A stretch of DNA of 64,000 bases from Batkoa obscura (GCA_030770535.1 JASVEC010000067.1:56892-120891), one strand, 5' to 3'; counted from the first letter of the stretch, positions 44,340 to 54,928 are shown. The notes: generated from the letters alone by a model not told the origin. Made by a program: numbers and translations.

Positions 44340-45289
44340 ATTTATATTTATAAATAAAAACTTTAAATTTTAAGATTAATTAATTAATATCTTTTATTTT
44401 ACTTAATGCTTTAAAACTATTTCTCCATTGTATAATTTTTTTAAAATGTCTATCAACTATACTTTTTCCATGATGCTCAGCAAAAAGATCAATACTTAAA
44501 CTATTATTTATTTTATGAAATTTTTTAAATATATGGGGGTTTTTTTTGGCTTCATTATTTTTTTCATTTTTCAAGCGCTATTTCAGCGGAAAGATTGTTA
44601 GTAAAATTCTTAAACAAAAAAATACATCCCCATATAATATAAAAACTCTTGAGATTTAAAATGATATCATGGATCCACCCATATATTAATTTTTGTAGAC
44701 TTTTTAAATAAAGGCTCTTTAGATATTAAATCAATTAAACAATCTCCTGCATATGCTGAATCATGATTTATTATTTATTGCTGTATTTATTTTATTTTTT
44801 ATTAAATCTTGATAAAATAGTTAAATTATTAAGTAAATATTATATAATAACTTTGATTTGCTTATTTAATTTTTTTTTGTATGTTTAATAATAAGCTGTA
44901 ATATTAATATTTTATTATTATTAACTATTTTTGAATAATCATATTGATTTCTACTTATATTAAATTTAAAACTTTTACATTTATCAAAAAAATATATTGA
45001 AGCTATATTTAATAATAATGTTACTTATTGCTTTTTGTTTCCTGTTTCCCGTTTCCTTTAAAACACTAATTTTATATATTATTTGATCAAGTTTATTATT
45101 ATTACTATTATTAAACTTTAATATATATTTTTTGTTTTATATGAAATTCCATAAACTTTGAGTTACTATAAATAGTTATTAAAATTAATATAAATAAATC
45201 ACAATGTTTATATAATACGCTTTTCTATTATATTAAAATTTAGTTACAAAAGCTTGTATTTTGTTTTTATTTTAATAAAATATAAAACG
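44340..45289 (-). mobile_element. TIR DNA transposon relic, copy F
   Basis: Minus-strand relic. Transposase start ATACAAGCTTTTGTAAC near 45260, then PEFMEF-like and NNNKL-like remnants, a gap, and the segment FHKINNSLSIDLFAEHHGKSIVDRHFKK at 44380-44531. It supports the reading of the HGK..VD..HF motif in copy A. Both termini are unclear. It lies between the two paralogous cysteine-rich protein genes. Confidence 0.65.
44532..44634 (+). mobile_element. MITE inside transposon F
   Basis: TATGGGGGTT to ACATCCCCATA; the core is slightly altered (CAAGCGCTATTTCAGCGG). It interrupts the transposase segment ending FKKFHKI. Confidence 0.88.
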
Positions 45290-45394
45290 TATAGGGGTGT
45301 TTTTTTTGGCTTCATCACTTTTTCCATCTTTTAAGCGCTATTTGAGTGGAAAAATTGCTAATAAAATCCTTAAACACAAAAATACATCCCCATA
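45290..45394 (+). mobile_element. MITE copy, intact ends
   Basis: TATAGGGGTG to ACATCCCCATA, just before transposon F's transposase start and 85 bp from the stop of the second secreted-protein gene. Confidence 0.9.
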
Positions 45395-45478
45395 TAATTA
45401 AAAAAATTAATTATTTGAAAAAAATTAACTAAAAGTTAAAAAACAATTTAATTATGTATACATCTTCAAACAAACAAT

Positions 45479-45949
45479 TTAATGTTTAAATTTTCTTATC
45501 AACTTAAACAATCTCGACTTGAATTTTTTACGGTTATACATATTATTCTCATTTATAATGCTATTGCATTCATATTCATCCCAATCACTAGCATTGTGAC
45601 ACTCCATATCACCTTGGTGATATCCAATATTGTCAACTTTGTCATAAAGGATTTGCTCCACTTTATATTTGGAATCACTGCATTCAATATTAAATCCCCA
45701 CATATCATTAACATATTTGAAGTTTGAGTTACTACAGCGATTCTCTCCACCTGATGTCCCACTTTCACATTCCACTGCGCCTACAGGATTGGTTTTTCCA
45801 GTAAGATACACGTCACACTTACATTTAAAGGGCTTTCCTAATTTCCATGGAGTGTTACCTCGACCTCGACTAGCATTACATAGTACTCGATCACTTGTTA
45901 TTGTAGCTAACAGTTGAAGAGTTATATATATAATGGATATAAATAACAT
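45479..45949 (-). CDS. Cysteine-rich secreted protein (member 2)
   Basis: 156 codons. The signal peptide MLFISIIYITLQLLATITS is followed by VLC, KCKC, VEC, RC, GFNIEC, MEC and YEC, the same eight-cysteine order as member 1. It differs by a Gly/Ser-rich loop (TGKTNPVGAV.. and SGTSGG) and a basic C-terminal tail RKKFKSRLFKLIRKFKH that member 1 lacks. The tail is long enough to act as a separate basic peptide or surface anchor. An N-glycosylation site (NAS) follows the first cysteine. Same strand as member 1; about 2.2 kb of transposon and MITE sequence separates them. Confidence 0.75.
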   Translation of the reverse strand: MLFISIIYITLQLLATITSDRVLCNASRGRGNTPWKLGKPFKCKCDVYLTGKTNPVGAVECESGTSGGENRCSNSNFKYVNDMWGFNIECSDSKYKVEQILYDKVDNIGYHQGDMECHNASDWDEYECNSIINENNMYNRKKFKSRLFKLIRKFKH

Positions 45950-46207
45950 TGTAGTAAATTTAATTTAAAAATTGATACAAGTAGTAATAAGTTATAAATT
46001 GAAGTATTTGTTTTGTGTTATTTTATATACTTTTTTTCATATTTTGAAGGATAAACTTTTATTCCAATTTTTTTTGATTTCCTCCTTTTTTATTCTTTTG
46101 TTCACTTTAATCCAATAAAATTAAGGGATATAGTCATCGCTAATAATAACTCTAATAAAGATATAAAAAGTATATAGAAAATAACTCCGTGATTTTATTA
46201 AGATAAA

Positions 46208-46360
46208 TTATAACGGAACGTTTCTTTCAATAAATGTAAGAAGAGGAACTTGATCTGGATTTGATTCAAACTTATGAAAGCCTGGAGGTATTTCTTTATT
46301 ATCCGTATTTAGGGGTATACTTAATACAATTGGTAATAGAATTAGTGTGATAAAATTCAT
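46208..46360 (-). CDS. 50-aa small secreted peptide
   Basis: A 51-codon frame including the stop. MNFITLILLPIVLSIP is a plausible signal peptide. The remaining ~34 residues are hydrophilic with Pro-Gly and no cysteine (IPPGFHKFESNPDQVPLL). The start context TTGCTATGAATTTT is ordinary. It lies about 260 bp upstream of the second cysteine-rich gene on the same strand and is divergent from GGPP synthase. Length alone would not prove a gene here; the signal-peptide-like start and the company of two other secreted-protein genes raise the odds. Confidence 0.5.
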   Translation of the reverse strand: MNFITLILLPIVLSIPLNTDNKEIPPGFHKFESNPDQVPLLTFIERNVPL

Positions 46361-46662
46361 AGCAATAGTAATAACAGTAGATTATTATAATTAAAAAAAT
46401 AAAACAAAATAAACAAAAGTTAAAAAATTGTATATCCTGCTTTTATATAAACAAAATGAGAGATCTTTTTACTGTTAAAAACAAATTATATATTTTTCAT
46501 TACTATTTTAATTTAATCAACTAAAACAATGTTATAAAAATCAATAAAGTCCACCAATAAGAATTCAATTAAATTCAACTTAAAAGTTGATGAAAATATT
46601 CGTTGTATTATAATAAACTAAGAAATAATTTCCTTTTGATTATAGGCTTATATTTAGATATC
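46361..46662. other. Divergent promoter region
   Basis: 302 bp between the small secreted peptide and GGPP synthase. AT-rich, no motif assigned. Confidence 0.4.
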
Positions 46663-47906
46663 ATGGACACTATTATTAACTCAGAAACAACAGGAATAAA
46701 GAATAATGTAAAAAAATATTATTAGTATTAATTAATATATAACAATTAAACTTTATTTAGCTATTATTAGAACCATATAATTATATATGTAGTAATCCAG
46801 GGAAAACATTCCGAACCAAGTTATTAGAAGCGTTTCAGTTTTGGTTAAACATAGATACTGATAAATTAAAGATAATAGCAGAAGTTATGGAGATGTTACA
46901 TAATGCTTCTTTATTAATTGATGATGTACAAGATAACTCAGAATTAAGAAGGGGAAATCCAGGTAACTTAAAATAAACTAGTGTTTATAAATAGCCATTT
47001 TATTAAGCTAATTCTATAAAGTCGCTCATCGTATTTATGGAGTACCAATAACAATAAATTGTGCCAACTATGTTTATTTTTTAGCTTTACAAAAGGTTTG
47101 TGAATTAAATGATCCAGAGTTAGTACAGATTTACTCTACTGAATTAATCAAATTACATCAAGGTCAAGGAATGGAATTACATTGCAGAGATAGAAATATT
47201 TGCCCTACTGAACAACAATATTTAGATATGGTTAATAATAGTAAGTTTTACTTTGAATTATTTATAGTCTACATTTATTTTTTCATTTTAGAAACTGGGG
47301 GTTTATTAAGATTAGGGATTAAAATGATGCAACAAGTTTCAAATTCTAAAACGTAATTTTATCATTGTTATATTATCATAATAATATACTAATGATTTTT
47401 ATTAAATAGTGATTTTGTACCATTAGTCAATTTATTAGGAGAATATTATCAAATTCGAGATGATTACATTAATTTAAAAGCAGAAGATGTAGTTATATTA
47501 AAACTAACATTTCATGTTAATACTAATAATAATAACAATTTTTAGTATCATTCTGCCAAAGGCTATTGTGAAGATTTAAGTGAAGGAAAATATTCGTTTC
47601 CTATTATTCATTCTTTGAGAACTAGTAATGATATGCATCAATTAGAAAGTAATTAATTTACTATACTAGATTTATATTTTATATGTATTAATTGTTCTAT
47701 TATTCTCGATTGTATTAGATATTTTAAAACAACGTACTGAAGATATTAATTTAAAGAAATATGCTTTATTATTAATGGAAAAAACAAACTCATTTGAATA
47801 TACAAAAACTTATTTGAATCAATTATTAATTCAAATTCAAAATTTAGTTTCAGATTTTGATCAAAATAACTTGTTATTAGATATTGTTAATAAATTAAAA
47901 ATTTAA
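46663..47906 (+). CDS. BTS1: Geranylgeranyl diphosphate synthase
   Basis: Seven exons: 46663-46707, 46761-46962, 47022-47240, 47292-47352, 47410-47488, 47546-47648, 47719-47906; 298 codons, introns 51-70 bp. It condenses isopentenyl diphosphate with allylic diphosphates to make C20 geranylgeranyl diphosphate, for Rab/Rho prenylation and diterpenoid or carotenoid precursors. Both aspartate-rich motifs are present: DDVQD at residues 69-73, followed by NSELRRG, and DDYIN at 193-197 ([13 protein letters not shown]). Other family marks are NPGKTFRT near the N-terminus, [20 protein letters not shown] and KTGGLLRLG. The length matches fungal/animal type GGPP synthases, and the bulky-residue-free region before the first motif fits a C20 product. 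The upstream neighbour is divergent; proline dehydrogenase is convergent. Confidence 0.95.
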
Positions 47907-48149
47907 GTGTTAAATAAAGTATACCCTTTTTACTTTACTATCTCCTTCGCTTTTCACTTCTTTTCTTCTATCAAATTTGTTTCGCTTCACTTTCAGAATT
48001 AATTTATTTAGGAACAGTTGGTTCCACCAATATTGAAGAGATAGAATATTTATTATGTTGCCAAAAAGAACATAAAAGTATTTAATAATCTTTTAATAAG
48101 AATATAAAAAAGGAAAGAAAAAAGAAAAGAGATAAAAAAAACAATAAAT

Positions 48150-50015
48150 TTAATTAGAAGTAGATTCAAAACTCAAAAAGGAATTAAATTTGCAACGGAA
48201 CTTAATTTCATTCCAAAGTGCTAATTGTTCTAAATTGGCTCCTTGCATAACAGAAGAATTTTCTTGAGCTCTACGGATAAGATAAGGCATAACTTCTTTA
48301 ACTGGACCATAGGGTATATATTTAAAAGCATTAAAACCATAGTTAGCTAAAGAATAAGTAGTAGGATCATGCATACCCATTAATTGACCAAACAATACTT
48401 GTTGTTGTTGATTAGTATCAAATTTCAATTGTTCCATTTTGCGACAAGTTGAAACAATAGAATCTTTATTATGAGATGCTACCATAAATCCAATCTTCTT
48501 CTCATCTGCTTTTTGTTTTTCTATTTCTTTTAATAATAAATCTACAGCTAAATTATAATCATGATGAGTATCTTCAATAGTATTTTGTATAATATCTGGT
48601 AACCCTAATTCTAATGCTCTTTTACGTTCAGATACCATATAAGCTCCCCTTACTAATTTAGCACCAAAGCACCAATTTTCTCTTTTAGCGTGAATTAAAT
48701 CATTACGCATCTTTTCATAAGATTCTTTTAAATATAACTGATAAGTATTATAAATGATTGGTGCATATTGATTATATTGTTGAGATAATTCATTGGCTAC
48801 TAAATCAATAGCTGCTTGGAAATAACTTTGTTCAGCATCAATCATCAACCTTACATCTAAATCTTTGGCTTGACTACAAATTTTATTTAAACGATTCATT
48901 AATAATTCAAAATCTTTTTGTTCTTCTTTATTAAAAAATTGAACATTTAATTTATAATTTTGTTCATTATTTGTAACAATATTATTATTATTCATACTTT
49001 CATCACTATTGTTATTTATATTCTCATCGTTACTAGCATTATTGTCATTAGTGATGTAAAGTTGTTTAGTATTATTTTTAACCATAGATAATGAAGCTAA
49101 GAAGGAAATCCAATCAATTTTATTACTATTTGTTGGATCTGCATTTTGAATAATTTGATTAATAACAGCTGTATCTTTCTCATTAATATTAGGTAATTGT
49201 AATAAAATTGATTTGAACTCATTTCTATTTAATAAACCATCCTGATTATCGTCCTTAATAATAAATGAATTTCTTAAATAATGTAAAATCGTTGTTGCTT
49301 TTTCTAATAATTGAGGTGAAATTAAACCAGTTACCTTAACAGCAATAAAAGAACCCTTTAAGTTGGAAGCGGTTTTTACGGCTTGGACGTATTGTTCAGT
49401 AACAAAATCAGCGTGTTGGTTAGCCTTAACTCGAAGCTCTTCTTTACTTAAATGACCATCTTCACTTTCTAAATCTGCTTCAATAGAAAAGTCTAAAATC
49501 GAACCAATGCTTTGATCCTTTAATTGATGCATAAAAGGGACAACGTCTTCTCTATCTTCACCCCCGCAAAAATGTTTAAAAATTGTTCTTTTGATGAAAA
49601 AATAAGCAGGTGCAGATAAATGGAGAGTTTCTAATAAAGATAAAAGAGTTGGTGCTGCGTCCATTAAATAAGGTAAACTGCAGAGCTTATAAACAAATAA
49701 AGAGATACATAAATCATAAAAAGACTTGTTTTTGAACGCTATCCTTGGGTCTGGGTTTTGTATATAACTTGACTTATCAGTATAAATAGGTGCTGTTTCT
49801 TCTAACTGTATTGTTGAATCATTGAGCAAAGAATATCCCCCTAATAATAAACCGGATGCTAATAATAATTTTGTTTTATTATTAAATAAACTGGATTGTT
49901 TGGGAGTAGTGGTAGTGGTAGTTTGATGTAAATATCGTGGTTTTAAATTGAATAAAAGTTTATTAATTCTATTAGACTTGTTGCAGGAGTGTTTATAAAC
50001 TTGTTTTAATAACAT
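48150..50015 (-). CDS. PUT1: Proline dehydrogenase, mitochondrial, with EF-hand insert
   Basis: One exon, 621 codons. It is the FAD enzyme that oxidises L-proline to pyrroline-5-carboxylate at the mitochondrial inner membrane. The first ~35 residues are basic with no acids (KQVYKHSCNKSNRINKLLFNLKPRYLHQ), a mitochondrial targeting sequence, followed by a Thr run and a hydrophobic stretch (48-64). The barrel motifs are DVRLMIDAEQSYFQ (387-400), GAKLVRGAYM (451-460), MVASHN (511-516), FGQLMGMHD (542-550) and YIPYGPVKEVMPYLIRRAQEN (566-586). Between the two halves lies a canonical EF-hand loop, DDNQDGLLNRNE (255-266). A second, degenerate loop lacks the final Glu (293-304). An Asn-rich linker spans 320-355. 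The length is above the ~480 of yeast because of these inserts; EF-hand proline dehydrogenases are known in some eukaryotes, so this may be calcium-responsive. No intron is needed. Confidence 0.95.
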   Translation of the reverse strand: MLLKQVYKHSCNKSNRINKLLFNLKPRYLHQTTTTTTPKQSSLFNNKTKLLLASGLLLGGYSLLNDSTIQLEETAPIYTDKSSYIQNPDPRIAFKNKSFYDLCISLFVYKLCSLPYLMDAAPTLLSLLETLHLSAPAYFFIKRTIFKHFCGGEDREDVVPFMHQLKDQSIGSILDFSIEADLESEDGHLSKEELRVKANQHADFVTEQYVQAVKTASNLKGSFIAVKVTGLISPQLLEKATTILHYLRNSFIIKDDNQDGLLNRNEFKSILLQLPNINEKDTAVINQIIQNADPTNSNKIDWISFLASLSMVKNNTKQLYITNDNNASNDENINNNSDESMNNNNIVTNNEQNYKLNVQFFNKEEQKDFELLMNRLNKICSQAKDLDVRLMIDAEQSYFQAAIDLVANELSQQYNQYAPIIYNTYQLYLKESYEKMRNDLIHAKRENWCFGAKLVRGAYMVSERKRALELGLPDIIQNTIEDTHHDYNLAVDLLLKEIEKQKADEKKIGFMVASHNKDSIVSTCRKMEQLKFDTNQQQQVLFGQLMGMHDPTTYSLANYGFNAFKYIPYGPVKEVMPYLIRRAQENSSVMQGANLEQLALWNEIKFRCKFNSFLSFESTSN

Positions 50016-50929
50016 TAAATACGTATGACTTTATAAATTGAAGCTGTTTTAGAATGATAAAGCAAATCGAAAATAATAAAAAAAAGCAACTCGTTAAATT
50101 TATTAATACTAAAAAAAAAGATAAATTTTTTAGACTTTAAGCTGCTATTTAAGCCTAATTTTCTAAAGTTTATTGAATCAATTAAAGTTGAAAATTATAA
50201 ATCGTGGTAACTAACAATAACTGAACACTTATTATTTAAAAGTTACTAATAAAAATATCAAAAATAGCACCAATTATGTTTCAGAATCAAAATTAAATCA
50301 TCCAATTATTTCATGAAACAAAAAAATTGGGGATAAATGACTAATATCGAACAATTATTGGTGCCATTCTAAAGAACCTTAATTAGACTTTCAAATTTAA
50401 TAAACAGAATTCCATTTCATTGGTTCTATTTAGCCTATTCTTAGCCATTTTTACACTAATCATTTCGATACTGACTACAAAATTTTACCAATCATTATTT
50501 GTATATTTTATTTTAAAATTATATTTTCTTATTTGGTAACGTCAGCTGATTTAAAATATAGAATATTATTTTTAGTTGATAATAGTAAGTTATTATTAAG
50601 GGTCTTATATTATTAATTTATAATAGTTTAGATAGTTAAGTTGACTCAGATATTTAATAAAGTAGATCTTATCAAAAAGAATTTTAATTTTGGCTAATCA
50701 AGTGCTTTAAATCGTCTTTATTAAATAAAATCTAAATTGACTATCTGACAGAGTTTACTTTATTACCTAACTGAGTAAATCTGATTATTTGTATTATTAT
50801 ATTTAAAATTTTTGTTTTTATGTAATAAAATTTAAATAATTATTAAATTATTAAATAAATATTTTTTTAATAAACTTAATTATTACATTTTTTTATAATG
50901 TTTAATTAAATTATATTATGTTTTAAATA
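50016..50929. other. AT-rich intergenic DNA
   Basis: The upstream region of proline dehydrogenase and beyond; no gene or RNA seen. Confidence 0.4.
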
Positions 50930-50990
50930 TTTTTGCTTAAATAATGCTTAAAAAATAGAGAAGTGATGAAATTAAAAAAAACATCTTCAT
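50930..50990 (-). mobile_element. MITE right-half fragment
   Basis: TTTTGCTTAAATAATGC through AACATCTTCATA, directly next to the following full copy. Confidence 0.65.
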
Positions 50991-50991
50991 A

Positions 50992-51096
50992 TATGGGGCT
51001 GTTTTTTTTGGCTTCATTACTTTTTCCATTTTTTAAGCGCTATTTGAGCAGAAAAATTGTTAGTAAAATTCTTAAACACAAAAATACATCCCCATA
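50992..51096 (+). mobile_element. MITE copy, intact
   Basis: TATGGGGCTG to CATCCCCATA, 105 bp, core AAGCGCTATTTGAGCAG. It is inserted at the TATA left by the adjoining fragment. Confidence 0.9.
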
Positions 51097-51298
51097 TATA
51101 GCTTTGTGTATATCAGTAATATTGTGATTTTTAATTTTTATATGCCTATAATTTTAAAAATTAAAATAACTAAAGTTTTAAATTAAATTAAATTAATATA
51201 AAACAATCAAACTTTAAGCACTAAAGATTTTATAAATATTTAAATTTTTTTTGTTTTTTTTTAAATAATAATAATAAAAGTCAAATATTTTAACTTTA

Positions 51299-51404
51299 TA
51301 TGGGGGTGTTTTTTTTTTGTTTCATTATTTTTTCCATTTTTTAAGCGCTATTTGAGTGGAAAAATTGTTAGTAAAATTCTCAAACACAAAAATACATCCC
51401 CATA
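51299..51404 (+). mobile_element. MITE copy, intact; last before the 5S array
   Basis: TATGGGGGTG to ACATCCCCATA. No MITE occurs in the 12 kb of 5S repeats that follow. Confidence 0.9.
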
Positions 51405-51772
51405 TAAGCTTTCAAGTCTTTTTAATTAACGAGTTTATAATATTTTTAAATAAAATAATACTAAAATAAAAAAATTAAAAGCATTAATATTAATTTATTT
51501 AAAAAACTAATAATAATATCCCCTAAAGTTTTATAGCATTCTCTAACCTTAATATTAATAATAAAGCTGTGTCTAGCTACAACTTATAAAAATAATTTCT
51601 TCAAAGCTTAAAATTAATTAATTTTTATATTTAACTAAATTTTTTAATATTTATAATTAATTTTAACAAGCTAAATAATATTTTTAATATATCTAAAGCT
51701 TTATAAATCACCTTTAGATTAAGTATTTTATATAAAAAAATCAATTTGACAGCTGTTATAATATTTTAAAGC

Positions 51773-51806
51773 AAAAACAAAAACAAAAACAAAAACAAAA
51801 ACAAAA
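51773..51806 (-). terminator. Pol III T-run series after 5S gene
   Basis: On the gene strand the 5S 3' end TGTTG passes into GTTTTT repeated six times (five in some units), that is, several T5 stops in a row. The same arrangement recurs in every unit. Confidence 0.75.
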
Positions 51807-51922
51807 ACAACAGTACATACTATTCCCATATGGTCTCCCACTATAGTACTAAATATGCTGTACTTTGCTTAACTGCGCTGATCTGACGAGAAGCGGTGTT
51901 TTCAAAGTCATATGACCGTTGT
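51807..51922 (-). rRNA. 5S rRNA: 5S rRNA, copy 1
   Basis: 116 nt by helix I pairing, ACAACGG with CTGTTGT; a few 3' U residues may extend it to ~118-120. Conserved 5S landmarks: TTGAAAACACCGC, GTCAGATCAGCGCAGTTAAGC (5' part, A box), and GTACTATAGTGGGAGACC with ATGGGAA (C-box side). Leftmost copy; its AAAAAC run has six units. Confidence 0.96.
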
Positions 51923-51953
51923 ACAATATTATAAAGGAGTGGGAACTATATAA
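51923..51953 (-). promoter_or_regulatory. Putative upstream Pol III element of 5S unit
   Basis: On the gene strand TATATAG lies about 30 bp and TTATAATATTG just before the 5S start, separated by TTCCCACTCC. A TATA-like element at this distance is used with the internal box by several fungal 5S genes. It is the same in every unit. Confidence 0.45.
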
Positions 51954-52302
51954 CTTTGATTATTTTGAATAAAATTATTAAAAAAATACATTTTGAATAA
52001 AATTATTAAAAAAATACATTTTGAAAAATTGCAAACTTTAGAAATAAGAAATTTTTATTTTTAAATTTCTAATAAATACAATGTAGCTGTATTCTTATTG
52101 TTTTGTTTTTTAGTATTTTTAAAAATATTAATAAAATCAGTTTTTTTAATATTTATAATTAATTTTAACAAGCTAAATAATATTTTTAATATATCTAAAG
52201 CTTTATAAATCACCTTTAGATTAAGTATTTTATATAAAAAAATCAATTTGACAGCTGTTATAATATTTTAAAGCAAAAACAAAAACAAAAACAAAAACAA
52301 AA

Positions 52303-52418
52303 ACAACAGTACATACTATTCCCATATGGTCTCCCACTATAGTACTAAATATGCTGTACTTTGCTTAACTGCGCTGATCTGACGAGAAGCGGTGTTTTCA
52401 AAGTCATATGACCGTTGT
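52303..52418 (-). rRNA. 5S rRNA: 5S rRNA, copy 2
   Basis: Spacing from copy 1 is 496 bp: the only five-unit AAAAAC run combined with the A7 spacer form. Confidence 0.96.
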
Positions 52419-52804
52419 ACAATATTATAAAGGAGTGGGAACTATATAACTTTGATTATTTTGAATAAAATTATTAAAAAAATACATTTTGAATAAAATT
52501 ATTAAAAAAATACATTTTGAAAAATTGCAAACTTTAGAAATAAGAAATTTTTATTTTTAAATTTCTAATAAATACAATGTAGCTGTATTCTTATTGTTTT
52601 GTTTTTTAGTATTTTTAAAAATATTAATAAAATCAGTTTTTTTAATATTTATAATTAATTTTAACAAGCTAAATAATATTTTTAATATATCTAAAGCTTT
52701 ATAAATCACCTTTAGATTAAGTATTTTATATAAAAAAATCAATTTGACAGCTGTTATAATATTTTAAAGCAAAAACAAAAACAAAAACAAAAACAAAAAC
52801 AAAA

Positions 52805-52920
52805 ACAACAGTACATACTATTCCCATATGGTCTCCCACTATAGTACTAAATATGCTGTACTTTGCTTAACTGCGCTGATCTGACGAGAAGCGGTGTTTT
52901 CAAAGTCATATGACCGTTGT
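52805..52920 (-). rRNA. 5S rRNA: 5S rRNA, copy 3
   Basis: First of the block of sixteen 502-bp units. Confidence 0.96.
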
Positions 52921-53306
52921 ACAATATTATAAAGGAGTGGGAACTATATAACTTTGATTATTTTGAATAAAATTATTAAAAAAATACATTTTGAATAAAA
53001 TTATTAAAAAAATACATTTTGAAAAATTGCAAACTTTAGAAATAAGAAATTTTTATTTTTAAATTTCTAATAAATACAATGTAGCTGTATTCTTATTGTT
53101 TTGTTTTTTAGTATTTTTAAAAATATTAATAAAATCAGTTTTTTTAATATTTATAATTAATTTTAACAAGCTAAATAATATTTTTAATATATCTAAAGCT
53201 TTATAAATCACCTTTAGATTAAGTATTTTATATAAAAAAATCAATTTGACAGCTGTTATAATATTTTAAAGCAAAAACAAAAACAAAAACAAAAACAAAA
53301 ACAAAA

Positions 53307-53422
53307 ACAACAGTACATACTATTCCCATATGGTCTCCCACTATAGTACTAAATATGCTGTACTTTGCTTAACTGCGCTGATCTGACGAGAAGCGGTGTT
53401 TTCAAAGTCATATGACCGTTGT
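53307..53422 (-). rRNA. 5S rRNA: 5S rRNA, copy 4
   Basis: 502-bp unit. Confidence 0.96.
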
Positions 53423-53808
53423 ACAATATTATAAAGGAGTGGGAACTATATAACTTTGATTATTTTGAATAAAATTATTAAAAAAATACATTTTGAATAA
53501 AATTATTAAAAAAATACATTTTGAAAAATTGCAAACTTTAGAAATAAGAAATTTTTATTTTTAAATTTCTAATAAATACAATGTAGCTGTATTCTTATTG
53601 TTTTGTTTTTTAGTATTTTTAAAAATATTAATAAAATCAGTTTTTTTAATATTTATAATTAATTTTAACAAGCTAAATAATATTTTTAATATATCTAAAG
53701 CTTTATAAATCACCTTTAGATTAAGTATTTTATATAAAAAAATCAATTTGACAGCTGTTATAATATTTTAAAGCAAAAACAAAAACAAAAACAAAAACAA
53801 AAACAAAA

Positions 53809-53924
53809 ACAACAGTACATACTATTCCCATATGGTCTCCCACTATAGTACTAAATATGCTGTACTTTGCTTAACTGCGCTGATCTGACGAGAAGCGGTG
53901 TTTTCAAAGTCATATGACCGTTGT
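53809..53924 (-). rRNA. 5S rRNA: 5S rRNA, copy 5
   Basis: 502-bp unit. Confidence 0.96.
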
Positions 53925-54310
53925 ACAATATTATAAAGGAGTGGGAACTATATAACTTTGATTATTTTGAATAAAATTATTAAAAAAATACATTTTGAAT
54001 AAAATTATTAAAAAAATACATTTTGAAAAATTGCAAACTTTAGAAATAAGAAATTTTTATTTTTAAATTTCTAATAAATACAATGTAGCTGTATTCTTAT
54101 TGTTTTGTTTTTTAGTATTTTTAAAAATATTAATAAAATCAGTTTTTTTAATATTTATAATTAATTTTAACAAGCTAAATAATATTTTTAATATATCTAA
54201 AGCTTTATAAATCACCTTTAGATTAAGTATTTTATATAAAAAAATCAATTTGACAGCTGTTATAATATTTTAAAGCAAAAACAAAAACAAAAACAAAAAC
54301 AAAAACAAAA

Positions 54311-54426
54311 ACAACAGTACATACTATTCCCATATGGTCTCCCACTATAGTACTAAATATGCTGTACTTTGCTTAACTGCGCTGATCTGACGAGAAGCGG
54401 TGTTTTCAAAGTCATATGACCGTTGT
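54311..54426 (-). rRNA. 5S rRNA: 5S rRNA, copy 6
   Basis: 502-bp unit. Confidence 0.96.
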
Positions 54427-54812
54427 ACAATATTATAAAGGAGTGGGAACTATATAACTTTGATTATTTTGAATAAAATTATTAAAAAAATACATTTTGA
54501 ATAAAATTATTAAAAAAATACATTTTGAAAAATTGCAAACTTTAGAAATAAGAAATTTTTATTTTTAAATTTCTAATAAATACAATGTAGCTGTATTCTT
54601 ATTGTTTTGTTTTTTAGTATTTTTAAAAATATTAATAAAATCAGTTTTTTTAATATTTATAATTAATTTTAACAAGCTAAATAATATTTTTAATATATCT
54701 AAAGCTTTATAAATCACCTTTAGATTAAGTATTTTATATAAAAAAATCAATTTGACAGCTGTTATAATATTTTAAAGCAAAAACAAAAACAAAAACAAAA
54801 ACAAAAACAAAA

Positions 54813-54928
54813 ACAACAGTACATACTATTCCCATATGGTCTCCCACTATAGTACTAAATATGCTGTACTTTGCTTAACTGCGCTGATCTGACGAGAAGC
54901 GGTGTTTTCAAAGTCATATGACCGTTGT
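54813..54928 (-). rRNA. 5S rRNA: 5S rRNA, copy 7
   Basis: 502-bp unit. Confidence 0.96.

Noticed and set aside
45482-45917. Plus-strand frames overlapping the second cysteine-rich gene
   Set aside because: The minus-strand frame has a signal peptide and a cysteine pattern shared with a paralogue; the others do not.
41556-47906. Oxygenase, GGPP synthase and secreted genes as a terpenoid gene cluster
   Set aside because: No terpene cyclase or P450 is present between them, the genes are on mixed strands and separated by transposon relics, and GGPP synthase is a housekeeping gene for protein prenylation.
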